Shown in pieces: positions 46,473-55,379 of a stretch of DNA of 64,000 bases. Within the stretch, counting starts at the first letter, position 1. Each line of letters starts with the position of its first letter. A program made the position numbers and the translations under genes. The notes under the pieces are model-generated. The model did no database searches and was not told the DNA's origin. It worked only from the letters and a program-made list of their open reading frames with translations. Origin of the DNA: Methyloversatilis thermotolerans. GTDB taxonomy: Bacteria > Pseudomonadota > Gammaproteobacteria > Burkholderiales > Rhodocyclaceae. The stretch covers positions 1,732,655 through 1,796,654 of the forward strand of contig NZ_KB889967.1 of NCBI RefSeq assembly GCF_000372885.1, in the 5' to 3' direction.

Positions 46473-47338
46473 ACACATACATACTGAACCTTCGGAACCA
46501 GGAGGTAGGAGGCGCAGTGACATCAGGGAGGCTTTATCGCATAGAGAGAGATAAAGATGTCGACTGGGATGCCAATTTACATGAATTCACAACAGCAACA
46601 AGTGAAAAAAGAATACTAACACTCGTCCACGGATACAACAACATACAAAGCGTTGGCCGCGAGCGTCTAATTACATTCGGAAAAATTCTTAGAAAAAACG
46701 GGATCGAAGACAATATCTTAGCCGTACTATGGCCGGGTGACGGATACGCAAAAGCCTTAACCTATCCATTCGAGGGTCTAGACGCAGACAACACAGCCGA
46801 AGCCCTATCAAAATGGCTCATGATAAACACACATAAAAGCACCCGAATCGCGTTCGTGGGACATAGCCTAGGGTGTCGCGTTGTCATGAACTCAGCCAAG
46901 ATCATCGCACAAAAAGGAAGCCAAGCGCTAGATCGTATATGTCTAATGGCCCCCGCGATCGATAATGACAGCCTCGGCAGATCTGGAAAAACGTGCTATC
47001 AAGAAGCAACTTTAGCAGCCAAAAAAATCGCGGTACTGGCTTCCGAAGAAGATGCGGTTTTACACTTCGCATATCCACTCGGTGACCTGGTACAAACAAT
47101 TCTCTATGGAGAGCGCTGGGGAAGTGCTCTCGGACGTAGCGGACCGGTAGAGAATGAGCAGCGCATACTTAACCAAATTGAACGGGTACCCAAGGCCGCT
47201 CCAGCACGCGATATCGGCCATGGGGCATACCTCCAAATTGATCCACACAGACCATTTAATACAATTGCGGAAAGCGAAATTTTTATATCGGGATTTCTCG
47301 AAGGAAAACCCAGTACAACCTGGCCAGCGCAAAGATAA
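46469..47338 (+). CDS. DUF900-like alpha/beta hydrolase (cassette gene 3)
   Basis: A 289-residue soluble alpha/beta hydrolase of the DUF900 type. An oxyanion segment LTLVHGYNN and the nucleophile elbow FVGHSLGCRVV are clear; the acid and His of the triad are probably in the later ASEEDAVLHF and DIGHGAYL segments. There is no signal peptide. It is the only cassette product with a recognisable enzyme fold; esterase, lipase or thioesterase activity are possible. It overlaps gene 2 by 4 bases and lies between two membrane-protein genes. Confidence 0.75.
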   Translation: MNTYILNLRNQEVGGAVTSGRLYRIERDKDVDWDANLHEFTTATSEKRILTLVHGYNNIQSVGRERLITFGKILRKNGIEDNILAVLWPGDGYAKALTYPFEGLDADNTAEALSKWLMINTHKSTRIAFVGHSLGCRVVMNSAKIIAQKGSQALDRICLMAPAIDNDSLGRSGKTCYQEATLAAKKIAVLASEEDAVLHFAYPLGDLVQTILYGERWGSALGRSGPVENEQRILNQIERVPKAAPARDIGHGAYLQIDPHRPFNTIAESEIFISGFLEGKPSTTWPAQR

Positions 47339-47397
47339 GAAAGCAATTTAAATAGAAAACCATCCCTCGATAGCTTGCCAATACCGCAAGAGAGAAA

Positions 47398-48555
47398 ATG
47401 ACCCAAAAAAAAAGACACAACCCGGAGACAATATGGCGCCTGGTTAATGCCAGATGTGAGCAACTGCGCCAAGCCGTCGCATGGGCATGGGCGCCGGTAG
47501 GACTAACGTTGGCATTTGCAACTTACTGGATTTCAACTATTTACATATTCGAATTCGGCTATCCAAAAACACACTTTTTCGCCAACATTTCGTTAGCCAA
47601 AGAAATAGACACGGAAATAAGATACATAACTAACGAAATTTGCATTTATGCAAAAGCACAAACAAACAGCACACAACTCGACTGCAAAAAACAAGATGAA
47701 ATACTGAAATTTTCAGCAACCGTTGAGATAGCTCCTGCATCACTCCCCGACTCGATCAGATCGTTATGCGTAAACCATAACGAGGCCGATAGAAACATTC
47801 ACGGCCAATTATTGGCACTCATAAACTGCAGCGAACACCTCGCAAAAGAGCGAAATAAGATGGAGATATATGCAGACACACGAAAACAAGACATAAGACC
47901 CCCATTTTTTGGGTTACCCAAAATTCAGTTAACTGATCTATCGCCAATTGGAAACCTTACAGTAACAATTCTGGCCACCTGGATGTTTTTCGCAGCCAGA
48001 CGTGAAAACCATGCCCTTTTAACATTTGTCGACTTCGATCAACACACCCGCAGAAATAGCACGCTGTTTCCCACCTCTGTTACCCTTTGCGGGCAAGACA
48101 ACTACATTTCCGCCGAACATCTATGTTACGCCTACCAAGCCATCTCCCAAAGGTTTCTTATAATTGCATCATCGCACTCAAACCCATCGAGAGTTGCAAT
48201 AATATTATTAACGACCTTTGCCCCACTCACAGCATCAATCAACCTAATAATTGACTTCAGAGACGCTTTCAGCTTCCCCGCAATTGCATTTAGATCATTC
48301 GCTTTACACCTCTTTTTTAATAGCACACTTGTCGTCCTAATTTGGATAATCACAACACGAACGCTAATCAAACAGATTGAGACATCAACATTACTAAATT
48401 CTTGGTACATAGCAGTGAGAGATGTCTGGATGGAGGAGTGGGACGAGTCAAACGAAGAAAGAGCTAGCCCAGTCCGCGTTGACATTGGTGAACAGACCGG
48501 AAAAAAGGCGGGCCCACCGCAGCCAGGGCTGTCGGACTCAGGGCCGTCGCACTAA
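47398..48555 (+). CDS. Multi-pass membrane protein of unknown function (cassette gene 4)
   Basis: A 385-residue membrane protein. Helices are visible at about residues 27-47 (APVGLTLAFATYWISTIYIF), 183-197 (LTVTILATWMFFAA), 263-285 (VAIILLTTFAPLTASINLII) and 305-325 (STLVVLIWIITTRTLI), with a long, Cys-containing periplasmic loop between the first two. The tail is soluble and acidic. AT-rich. It starts 59 bases after the hydrolase gene. No recognised family. Confidence 0.65.
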   Translation: MTQKKRHNPETIWRLVNARCEQLRQAVAWAWAPVGLTLAFATYWISTIYIFEFGYPKTHFFANISLAKEIDTEIRYITNEICIYAKAQTNSTQLDCKKQDEILKFSATVEIAPASLPDSIRSLCVNHNEADRNIHGQLLALINCSEHLAKERNKMEIYADTRKQDIRPPFFGLPKIQLTDLSPIGNLTVTILATWMFFAARRENHALLTFVDFDQHTRRNSTLFPTSVTLCGQDNYISAEHLCYAYQAISQRFLIIASSHSNPSRVAIILLTTFAPLTASINLIIDFRDAFSFPAIAFRSFALHLFFNSTLVVLIWIITTRTLIKQIETSTLLNSWYIAVRDVWMEEWDESNEERASPVRVDIGEQTGKKAGPPQPGLSDSGPSH

Positions 48556-48916
48556 GACGTCATTGACGGCCCTAGATATGCCGATTGACACCCGATAAGC
48601 GTGGGTGATCTTGTGATATTGGGGACGTAGCTGAATTAATTCCCGGGTCGTACCGCGCGCAGGCTAGATTGTCCCCTTGACAGATGCGACCGTTCAGATC
48701 CGTATAGACCATAAAGCACTTTGCCTTCCAGCCTATCGTGAGGTCATTCAGGAAAATTGGCTGCTGCTGGTTTCTGACAGAACCCGACCGTCGCAACTGT
48801 TCGACCTCGGCGAAAAGCTGAATCCCGACCGCATCCGCAGCCCTTTCTCGCGCACCTTCTTCTTCGCCTGTCCGGAAGATGTTGTGCTCGAACTCGGTGG
48901 TCGCGGTGCGTAAGCC
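48556..48916. other. Right boundary region of the AT-rich cassette, with a weak short frame
   Basis: 361 bases between cassette gene 4 and nadE. A TTG-started frame at 48677-48913 would encode 78 residues, ending FFFACPEDVVLELGGRGA, but has no convincing start site; it may be a gene remnant. A GGCTAGATTGT here resembles a CCTAGATTGC at the left boundary, and GC content returns to the chromosomal level after about 48780. No transposase or integrase trace is visible. Confidence 0.4.
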
Positions 48917-50593
48917 TCAGTCCTCGTCCCGATACCGATTAGTAATCGGATACCGCCAGTCCTTGCCGAACCCCCGCTCCGTCACCCTCACCCCCGGCGG
49001 CGCCTGGCGGCGCTTGTATTCATTGCGCTTCAGCAGCCCGATCACCCGTTTCACGTCGTTCTCGGCGAAGCCGGCGGCGATGATTTCGCGCGGTGATTCG
49101 TCGCGCTCCATATAGGCCTGGATGATGGCGTCGAGGGTTTCGTAGGGGGGCAGGCTGTCCTGGTCGGTCTGGTTGGGGCGCAGTTCGGCCGAAGGGGCGC
49201 GGGTCAGGATGTTGTCCGGGATGTCGTGTCGCTGGCTGTTGCGCCAGGCGCACAGGCGGTAGACGAAGGTTTTGTAGATGTCCTTGATCACCGCGAAGCC
49301 GCCGGCCAGGTCGCCGTAGAGCGTGGAATAGCCGACCGCCATTTCGCTCTTGTTGCCGGTGGTGAGCACGATGGCGCCGGTCTTGTTGGACAGGGCCATC
49401 AGCACGATCATGCGGGCGCGCGCCTGCACGTTCTCTTCGGTGGTGTCGGCGGCGGCGTCGCGGAACAGGGGCTTCAGCATGTGCTCGAAGGTCTGCATCG
49501 CCGGGGCGATGGACACTTCGTCGTACTGCACGCCGAGATTGCGCACCAGTGCGCGCGAGTCGTCCAGGCTCATCTGTGCGGTGTAGGGCGACGGCATCAT
49601 GACCGCGCGCACGCGGTCGGCACCCAGGGCGTCGACCGCGACGCACAGCGTGAGCGCGGAATCGACGCCGCCGGACAGGCCGATCAGCGCGGACTTGAAG
49701 CCGTTCTTGCCGAGGTAGTCGCGCACGCCGAGCACCAGCGCCTCATAGCAGTCCTGTTCGAGCGGACGCGCGGCAGGCAGCGCCTGCGGCGCCAGGTCGC
49801 CATCGCGGTATTCGACCAGGGCGAGGTGTTCGCGACAGTGCGGCGCGCGCCACACGAGCCGGGCGGCACGGTCCAGCGCGAAGGACGCGCCGTCGAACAC
49901 CAGTTCGTCCTGCCCGCCGACCAGATTGCAATACACGACCGGCACACCGGTAGCGGCGATGCGATCGGCCACCACCTGTTCGCGGGTAACCGGCTTGTTC
50001 ATGTGCCAGGGCGAGGCGTTGAGCACGGCCAGCACCTGTGCCCCGGCAGCGGCGGCGGCTTCCGGCGCGCCGGCTTCCCACACGTCGGCGCAGATGTTCA
50101 CACCCACCTTCACGCCGGCCACGTCGATGACCAGCGGCTCGCTGCCGGCGTCGAAATAGCGCTCCTCGTCGAACACTTCGTAGTTCGGCAGGCGCATCTT
50201 GAAGTAGGTGGCCTCGACGCGGCCGCCGCGGATGAGGCTGGCGGCATTGTGGATGCGTGCGCCATTCAGCGGATGGTTGGCCGCATTGTCGCTGCGCGCG
50301 GCAGCAAGGTCGGCGTGAGCAGTGACGGCATGCGGATGCCCCACCAGCACGGCCAGTGCCGGCGGCGCTTCGGCGGCGATGCGCGCCAGCACCCGCGCGC
50401 AGGTGCGATGGAAGTCAGGCCTCAGCAGCAGGTCTTCCGGCGGATAGCCGCACAGCGCCAGTTCCGGCGTCAGCAGCAGATCGGCGCCCTGCTCCGCCGC
50501 GCGGCGCGCCGCGTCGAGAATGAGCGCGGCGTTGTGGTCGAGATCGCCGACCACGCAGTTCACCTGCGCAACCGCGATGCGTAGCGTGGCCAT
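48917..50593 (-). CDS. nadE: Glutamine-dependent NAD+ synthetase
   Basis: A 558-residue two-domain enzyme. The N-terminal nitrilase-type glutaminase domain has Glu (TPELALCGYPPEDLL), Lys (YFKMRLPNYEVF) and Cys (VNICADVWE). The C-terminal synthetase domain has the ATP loop GLSGGVDSALTLCV. It converts deamido-NAD to NAD using glutamine. It lies 3 bases downstream of orn on the same strand. Confidence 0.95.
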   Translation of the reverse strand: MATLRIAVAQVNCVVGDLDHNAALILDAARRAAEQGADLLLTPELALCGYPPEDLLLRPDFHRTCARVLARIAAEAPPALAVLVGHPHAVTAHADLAAARSDNAANHPLNGARIHNAASLIRGGRVEATYFKMRLPNYEVFDEERYFDAGSEPLVIDVAGVKVGVNICADVWEAGAPEAAAAAGAQVLAVLNASPWHMNKPVTREQVVADRIAATGVPVVYCNLVGGQDELVFDGASFALDRAARLVWRAPHCREHLALVEYRDGDLAPQALPAARPLEQDCYEALVLGVRDYLGKNGFKSALIGLSGGVDSALTLCVAVDALGADRVRAVMMPSPYTAQMSLDDSRALVRNLGVQYDEVSIAPAMQTFEHMLKPLFRDAAADTTEENVQARARMIVLMALSNKTGAIVLTTGNKSEMAVGYSTLYGDLAGGFAVIKDIYKTFVYRLCAWRNSQRHDIPDNILTRAPSAELRPNQTDQDSLPPYETLDAIIQAYMERDESPREIIAAGFAENDVKRVIGLLKRNEYKRRQAPPGVRVTERGFGKDWRYPITNRYRDED

Positions 50594-50596
50594 CGC

Positions 50597-51145
50597 TTAC
50601 TCCATGCGCAGGAAGTGTTCGCGGTAGAACTTCAGTTCGTCTATCGATTCGTAGATGTCGGCCAGCGCCTCGTGGCGCTGCGCCTTCTTGAACTGGCCGG
50701 ACAGTTCCGGCCGCCAGCGACGGCACAGTTCCTTCAGCGTGGACACGTCGAGATTGCGGTAGTGGAACCATGCTTCCAGTCTGGGCATGTGACGGGCAAG
50801 GAAGCGGCGGTCCTGGCAGATCGAATTGCCGCAGATCGGGCTGGTGCGTTCCGGCAGGTACTGGCCGAGGAAGGCGATCATCTGCGCCTCGGCCGCCCCC
50901 TCGTCCAGCGTCGATGCGCGCACGCGCTCGGTGAGGCCGGACTTGCCGTGGGTGGCGGTATTCCACTTGTCCATGCCGTTGAGCACGTCGTCGGACTGAT
51001 GCACCACCAGCACCGGTCCTTCCGCGACCACTTCGAGCTGCGCGTTGGTGACCACGCAGGCCAGTTCGATCACGCGGTCGCTGTCCGGATCGAGGCCGGT
51101 CATTTCCATGTCCAGCCAGACGAGGTGTGTGGGGTCCTGTGCCAT
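50597..51145 (-). CDS. orn: Oligoribonuclease
   Basis: A 182-residue DEDDh 3'-5' exonuclease that degrades short RNA and pGpG. Exo I is [12 protein letters not shown], Exo II is [12 protein letters not shown], Exo III ends [11 protein letters not shown]. Start 51145 ([10 protein letters not shown]) is canonical. Followed directly by nadE. Confidence 0.96.
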   Translation of the reverse strand: MAQDPTHLVWLDMEMTGLDPDSDRVIELACVVTNAQLEVVAEGPVLVVHQSDDVLNGMDKWNTATHGKSGLTERVRASTLDEGAAEAQMIAFLGQYLPERTSPICGNSICQDRRFLARHMPRLEAWFHYRNLDVSTLKELCRRWRPELSGQFKKAQRHEALADIYESIDELKFYREHFLRME

Positions 51146-51312
51146 AATCGAGAAAATTTCCAAGCGGGATTAATGCGTTCGTCTGAACGCGGGACGGCCC
51201 GATTTTGTCACACTCGCGACACCTGGACTGAGTCTAGATTCGGTGTGCGCGCACCGCCCGGCAACGCCGGGAGTGTGGATCGGACACCGCATCCAACCCG
51301 AGGCACCCCATC

Positions 51313-52545
51313 ATGCTGACCGAAATCTTCATCGCCGCCCTGGTGCTCACCACGCTGGTCCGCCTGTGGCTGGCCACCCGTCATCGCAGCCATGTCGCCG
51401 CGCATCGTGGCGAGGTCCCGCTGGCCTTCCGTGAAGCGATTCCGCTGGATGCGCACCAGAAGGCCGCCGACTACACCGTGGCGCGCGCCGGTCTTGCGCG
51501 AAGCGACGTGATCATCGGCGCACTGTGGCTGCTGGTGCTCACGCTGGGCGGCGCGCTGCAGTGGATGTTCGACGTCGCGACCGGCATCGCCGGCGACGGC
51601 ATGCTGCGCGACCTGGCTTTCATCGGCATCGTCGCCTTCGCCTCGTCGCTGATCGACCTGCCGGTGCTCATGTGGCGCACCTTCGTGATCGAGGAACGCT
51701 TCGGCTTCAACCGGATGACGCTGGGCATGTTTTTCGGTGACCAGATCAAGCACGGGCTGATCGGCGCCGCGATCGGCGCACCGGCGGTGGCGGTGGTGCT
51801 GTGGATCATGGACAGCCTGGGCAGCACCTGGTGGGTGTGGGCGTGGGCGTTCTGGCTCACCTTCAGCCTGGCGATGATGGTGATCTATCCGACCTTCATC
51901 GCGCCGCTGTTCAACAAGTTCGAACCCATGCCGGATGGCGAGCTGCGCAGCCGGATCGAGGCGCTGCTGGAACGCTGCGGTTTCCATTCCGACGGTCTGT
52001 TCGTGATGGATGGCTCGCGCCGTTCGGCGCACGGCAACGCCTATTTCACCGGCTTCGGCAAGAACAAGCGCATCGTGTTCTTCGACACCCTGCTCAACCG
52101 CCTGGGCGGCGACGAGATCGAAGCGGTTCTGGCCCATGAACTCGGCCACTACAAGCATCACCACATGTGGAAGCGCGTGCTCTGGATAGCGGGCGGCAGC
52201 TTCCTGTTCTTCGCGCTGCTGGGCTGGCTGATCGATGCGCCCTGGTTCTACCGGCAGCTTGGCGTGAGCACTGGCGGCAACGCGATGGCGCTGACGCTGT
52301 TCGCACTGGTCATTCCGGTGTTCACCTTCCCGCTGTCGCCGGTGCTGTCGCTGCTGTCACGCAAGCAGGAATTCGAGGCCGACGCCTATGCCGTGGCACA
52401 GACGCGCGCCGACTGGCTGGTGTCGGCGCTGGTGAAGCTGTATCGCGACAACGCCTCGACGCTGACGCCGGACCCGCTGTATTCCCGCTTCTATGACTCG
52501 CATCCGCCCGCCGCGCTGCGCGTGGCGCGGCTGCAATCCACCTGA
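51313..52545 (+). CDS. Ste24-type (M48) membrane metalloprotease
   Basis: A 410-residue integral membrane zinc protease of the CAAX protease 1 type. The HEXXH site is VLAHELGHYKHHHMW, and the third ligand lies in RKQEFEADAYAV. Multiple membrane helices surround it (WLLVLTLGGALQWMF; AFWLTFSLAMMVIYP; FLFFALLGWLI). Likely role in membrane or export quality control. Followed after 2 bases by phhB. Confidence 0.92.
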   Translation: MLTEIFIAALVLTTLVRLWLATRHRSHVAAHRGEVPLAFREAIPLDAHQKAADYTVARAGLARSDVIIGALWLLVLTLGGALQWMFDVATGIAGDGMLRDLAFIGIVAFASSLIDLPVLMWRTFVIEERFGFNRMTLGMFFGDQIKHGLIGAAIGAPAVAVVLWIMDSLGSTWWVWAWAFWLTFSLAMMVIYPTFIAPLFNKFEPMPDGELRSRIEALLERCGFHSDGLFVMDGSRRSAHGNAYFTGFGKNKRIVFFDTLLNRLGGDEIEAVLAHELGHYKHHHMWKRVLWIAGGSFLFFALLGWLIDAPWFYRQLGVSTGGNAMALTLFALVIPVFTFPLSPVLSLLSRKQEFEADAYAVAQTRADWLVSALVKLYRDNASTLTPDPLYSRFYDSHPPAALRVARLQST

Positions 52546-52547
52546 CG

Positions 52548-52886
52548 ATGACGCTGCAAGAACTCGCACAACAACACTGCACACCGCAAAAGGGCGCCCA
52601 CCGCCGCATCGAGGGCGAGGCGCTGCACACCTGTCTGCGCGGACTGCGCGGCTGGATAGAGCAGGACAAGCACCTGTCCAAGGATTTCCAGTTCACCGAC
52701 TACGCGCAGACCGTCGCCTTCGTGAACCAGGTCGCCGCGCTCGCGGCGGCCGAGGACCATCACCCGGACATCATGTTCGGCGCCAACCGCGTGCGCGTGG
52801 TGTTCACCACGCACAGCGTGCGCGGCATTTCGATCAACGACCTCATCTGCGCGGCCCGCATCGAGGCGATGCGCGACGCCGCCTGA
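52548..52886 (+). CDS. phhB: Pterin-4a-carbinolamine dehydratase-like protein
   Basis: A 112-residue cytosolic PCD/DCoH protein. The conserved EDHHPDIMFGANRVRVVF segment carries the active-site His residues, and TTHSVRGISINDLICA follows. It recycles pterin cofactor of aromatic amino-acid hydroxylases in some bacteria; in others it has a moonlighting role. No phenylalanine hydroxylase is adjacent. Sits between ste24-type and rsgA genes with gaps of 2 and 4 bases. Confidence 0.9.
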   Translation: MTLQELAQQHCTPQKGAHRRIEGEALHTCLRGLRGWIEQDKHLSKDFQFTDYAQTVAFVNQVAALAAAEDHHPDIMFGANRVRVVFTTHSVRGISINDLICAARIEAMRDAA

Positions 52887-52890
52887 CGGT

Positions 52891-53775
52891 TTGAAACATC
52901 ACGCGCTCCCGGCCGCCCGCATCGTGTCGGCGCATGGTCGCCACTATGTGGCGCGTCTGGCCGACGGCCGCGAAGTGCAGGCCTTCCCGCGCGGCAAGAA
53001 ATCGGACATCGCCTGTGGCGACCGCGTGCTGCTGGACCTGCAGGGCGAGGACCAGGCGCGCATCGCCGAAGTGCTGGCGCGCACCAGCCTGCTCTACCGC
53101 AAGGACATGTGGAAGCAGAAGATGGTGGCGGCCAACGTGGACCGCGTGGTCGTGGTGGTGGCGACCGAGCCGTCCTTCAGCCCGGAACTGGTGGCACGCA
53201 TACTGGTGGCCTGCGAGGCGCAGCAGATCGAGCCGCTCATCCTGCTGAACAAGTGCGACCTCACCGCCTCGCTGGACGCCGCCCGCGCAGCGCTCGCCCC
53301 CTTCGTGAAGCTGGGCTATCGGGTGCTTGAAATGAGCGCACATGAAGGCGCTGATGCACTGCGCCCGTGGCTGCAGGCGCGCACCAGCGTGCTGACCGGC
53401 CAGTCCGGCATGGGCAAGTCCACGCTGGTGAACGCACTGGTGCCGGATGCGCGCGCGGCGACGCGCGAGGTATCGCAGGCGCTGGATTCGGGCAAGCACA
53501 CCACCACCTTCGCGCGGCTGTACGACCTGGCTGGCGGCGGCGCACTGATCGACAGCCCGGGCCTGCAGGAATTCGGTCTCGCCCAACTGGACGTCGGCGA
53601 ACTGGAACAGGCTTTTCCGGACTTCCGGCCGCATCTGGGCAACTGCCGCTTCCGCGACTGCGCGCACGACAGCGAACCGGGCTGCGGTCTGCGCGACCAC
53701 GTGAGCGCCGAACGGCTGGCGCTGTATCGAATGCTGCGCCAGGAAATCCTCAGCGCCCGCGCACCGCAGTACTGA
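52891..53775 (+). CDS. rsgA: Ribosome small-subunit-dependent GTPase A
   Basis: A 294-residue circularly permuted GTPase that helps 30S maturation. An OB fold comes first, then LLNKCDL (G4), GQSGMGKSTLVNAL (G1), DSPGLQEFG (G3), and the zinc motif NCRFRDCAHDSEPGCGL. The start is TTG at 52891 (KHHALPAARIV). It is the last gene before the repeat array. Confidence 0.95.
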   Translation: MKHHALPAARIVSAHGRHYVARLADGREVQAFPRGKKSDIACGDRVLLDLQGEDQARIAEVLARTSLLYRKDMWKQKMVAANVDRVVVVVATEPSFSPELVARILVACEAQQIEPLILLNKCDLTASLDAARAALAPFVKLGYRVLEMSAHEGADALRPWLQARTSVLTGQSGMGKSTLVNALVPDARAATREVSQALDSGKHTTTFARLYDLAGGGALIDSPGLQEFGLAQLDVGELEQAFPDFRPHLGNCRFRDCAHDSEPGCGLRDHVSAERLALYRMLRQEILSARAPQY

Positions 53776-53789
53776 GCACGAACGGAGCC

Positions 53790-54545
53790 TTGTCGTGGTG
53801 GGAGCAGGCTTGCCCCGCGATGCGGCTTCGAACGAAGCCCGCGGCCTGCATCAGCCGCATCGCGGCCAGAGGCCGCTCCCACAAGAACTCGCTCAGACCG
53901 CCATCGGAGCCGGGGTTTGGAGGGAGCGGGCTTGCCCGCGATTACAACCTCGAACGAAGCCCGCGGCCCACACACGCCGCATCGCGGCCAGAGGCCGCTC
54001 CCACAACAGCTCGCCCAGGCCGCAAACGGAGCCCGATTTTGTGGGAGCGGGCTTGCCCGCGATTACAGCCTCGAACGAAGCCCGCGGCCCACACACGCCC
54101 CATCGCGGCCAGAGGCCGCTCCCGCAACAGCTCGCCCCAGACCGCAAACGGAGCCCGATTTTGTGGGAGCGGGCTTGCCCGCGATTCAGCCTCGAGCGAA
54201 GCCGGCGGCCCGCATCCGCCGCATCGCGGCCAGAGGCCGCTCCCACAACAGCTCGCCCGAACCGGCATCGGAGCCGAGGTTTGGTGGGAGCGGGCTTGCC
54301 CGCGATGCAGCTTCGAACGAAGCCAGCGGCTCGCTGAGGCCACTGGCCCTCACCCGGCGCTGCGCGCCACCCTCTTCCGCTGATGCGGGCGAGGGTCACA
54401 TCAGACGGCGCCCGACTCCCCTCTCCCACATCAGTGGGAGAGGAGCCGGGGGTGAGGGCGAGCGGGCTTGCCCGCGATACAGCCTCGAACGAAGCCGGCG
54501 GCCCGCATCAGCCGCATCGCGACAGGGGGGCTCCTACAGAAGCGT
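53790..54545. repeat. Tandem array of REPIN-like units
   Basis: Five adjacent units of about 121-122 bases and a sixth, diverged copy. Each has GTGGGAGCGGGCTTGCCCGC, a spacer with TCGAACGAAGCC, and then the inverted partner ATCGCGGCCAGAGGCCGCTC. The GGCTTGCCC core recurs near 53807, 53930, 54050, 54172, 54293 and 54465. Paired inverted REP motifs fit REPIN elements mobilised by RAYT transposases, though none is in the window. Frames across the array encode only repetitive peptides. The array separates rsgA from the Anbu operon. Confidence 0.9.
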
Positions 54546-54560
54546 GTTGGCCAGCCTCGT

Positions 54561-55298
54561 TCAGTCCGCGGACGGGACCCATTCCGGCGAAGGCAGCGCG
54601 TGGAAGGCCTCGCGCAGGCTTTCGCCCCAGCGGCTGCGTATCATGTCGAAATAGGCGTTGTCCGCGTCGATGCGGGTATGCGATTCGACCCGCAGCGCAT
54701 TGGTTTTCATGATGAGCAGATCGAGCGGCAAACCGACCGACAGATTGGACCGTATGGTCGAATCCATCGAAATGAGTGCGCACTTCGCCGCTTCGTCGAG
54801 TCGGGTTTCCGGCCGGATCACGCGGTCGATGATGGGCTTGCCGTACTTGGCTTCGCCGATCTGGAAGTAAGGCGTATCGCGCGTGGCTTCGATGAAATTG
54901 CCGGCCGAGTAGATCTGGAACAGGCGGGGTATGTCGCCCAGTATCTGACCACCGAGAATGAAGCTCGGATTGAATTCGATGCCGAATTCGTTCAGCGCCT
55001 CGGCATCGCGCGCATGCACTTCGCGCAGGCAGTCGCCGATGTGGCGCGCCGCCTCGAACAGATTGGGCACGCTGTACAGATTGGGGCCCTCCGCCGCCAG
55101 CCGTTCGCGCAGCAGGTTCACCAGGGTCTGCGTGATGGCCAGATTGCCGGCGCCCATCAGCACGAGCACGCGCTCGCCCGGGCGCTCGAACACGCTCATC
55201 TTGCGGAAGGTGTTGATGTGGTCGACACCGGCGTTGGTGCGCGAATCGGACAGGAATACGAGCCCGGCGTCGAGCAGCATGCCCACGCAATAGGTCAT
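54561..55298 (-). CDS. Anbu, proteasome-like peptidase
   Basis: A 245-residue protein starting MTYCVGMLLDAGLVFLSDSR, with Thr at position 2 as predicted nucleophile after Met removal, typical of the ancestral beta subunit (Anbu) family. GAGNLAITQT and SMDSTIRSNLSVGLPLDLL follow. Anbu assembles into ring or helical particles related to proteasome subunits. It is the last gene of an ATP-grasp, alpha-E, transglutaminase, Anbu order, which is the usual partner set for this protein. Confidence 0.9.
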   Translation of the reverse strand: MTYCVGMLLDAGLVFLSDSRTNAGVDHINTFRKMSVFERPGERVLVLMGAGNLAITQTLVNLLRERLAAEGPNLYSVPNLFEAARHIGDCLREVHARDAEALNEFGIEFNPSFILGGQILGDIPRLFQIYSAGNFIEATRDTPYFQIGEAKYGKPIIDRVIRPETRLDEAAKCALISMDSTIRSNLSVGLPLDLLIMKTNALRVESHTRIDADNAYFDMIRSRWGESLREAFHALPSPEWVPSAD

Positions 55299-55379
55299 GG
55301 CGGAATATCCGTCAGCTTGGGTTGATGGAAAGTTGAAGCATAGACGCCCACCGGGCCGCCCGCGCGGTGTGCACGCGGA

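Noticed and set aside
48677-48913. 78-codon frame between the cassette and nadE as a gene
   Set aside because: TTG start with no convincing ribosome-binding site and no recognised family; noted only as a possible remnant.
53790-54545. CRISPR array
   Set aside because: Period is regular, but the units are near-identical throughout, with no short repeat and variable spacers and no cas genes nearby.
53367-54654. Long frames through the repeat array
   Set aside because: They translate the 121-bp repeats into recurring peptides; the DNA repeats explain them.
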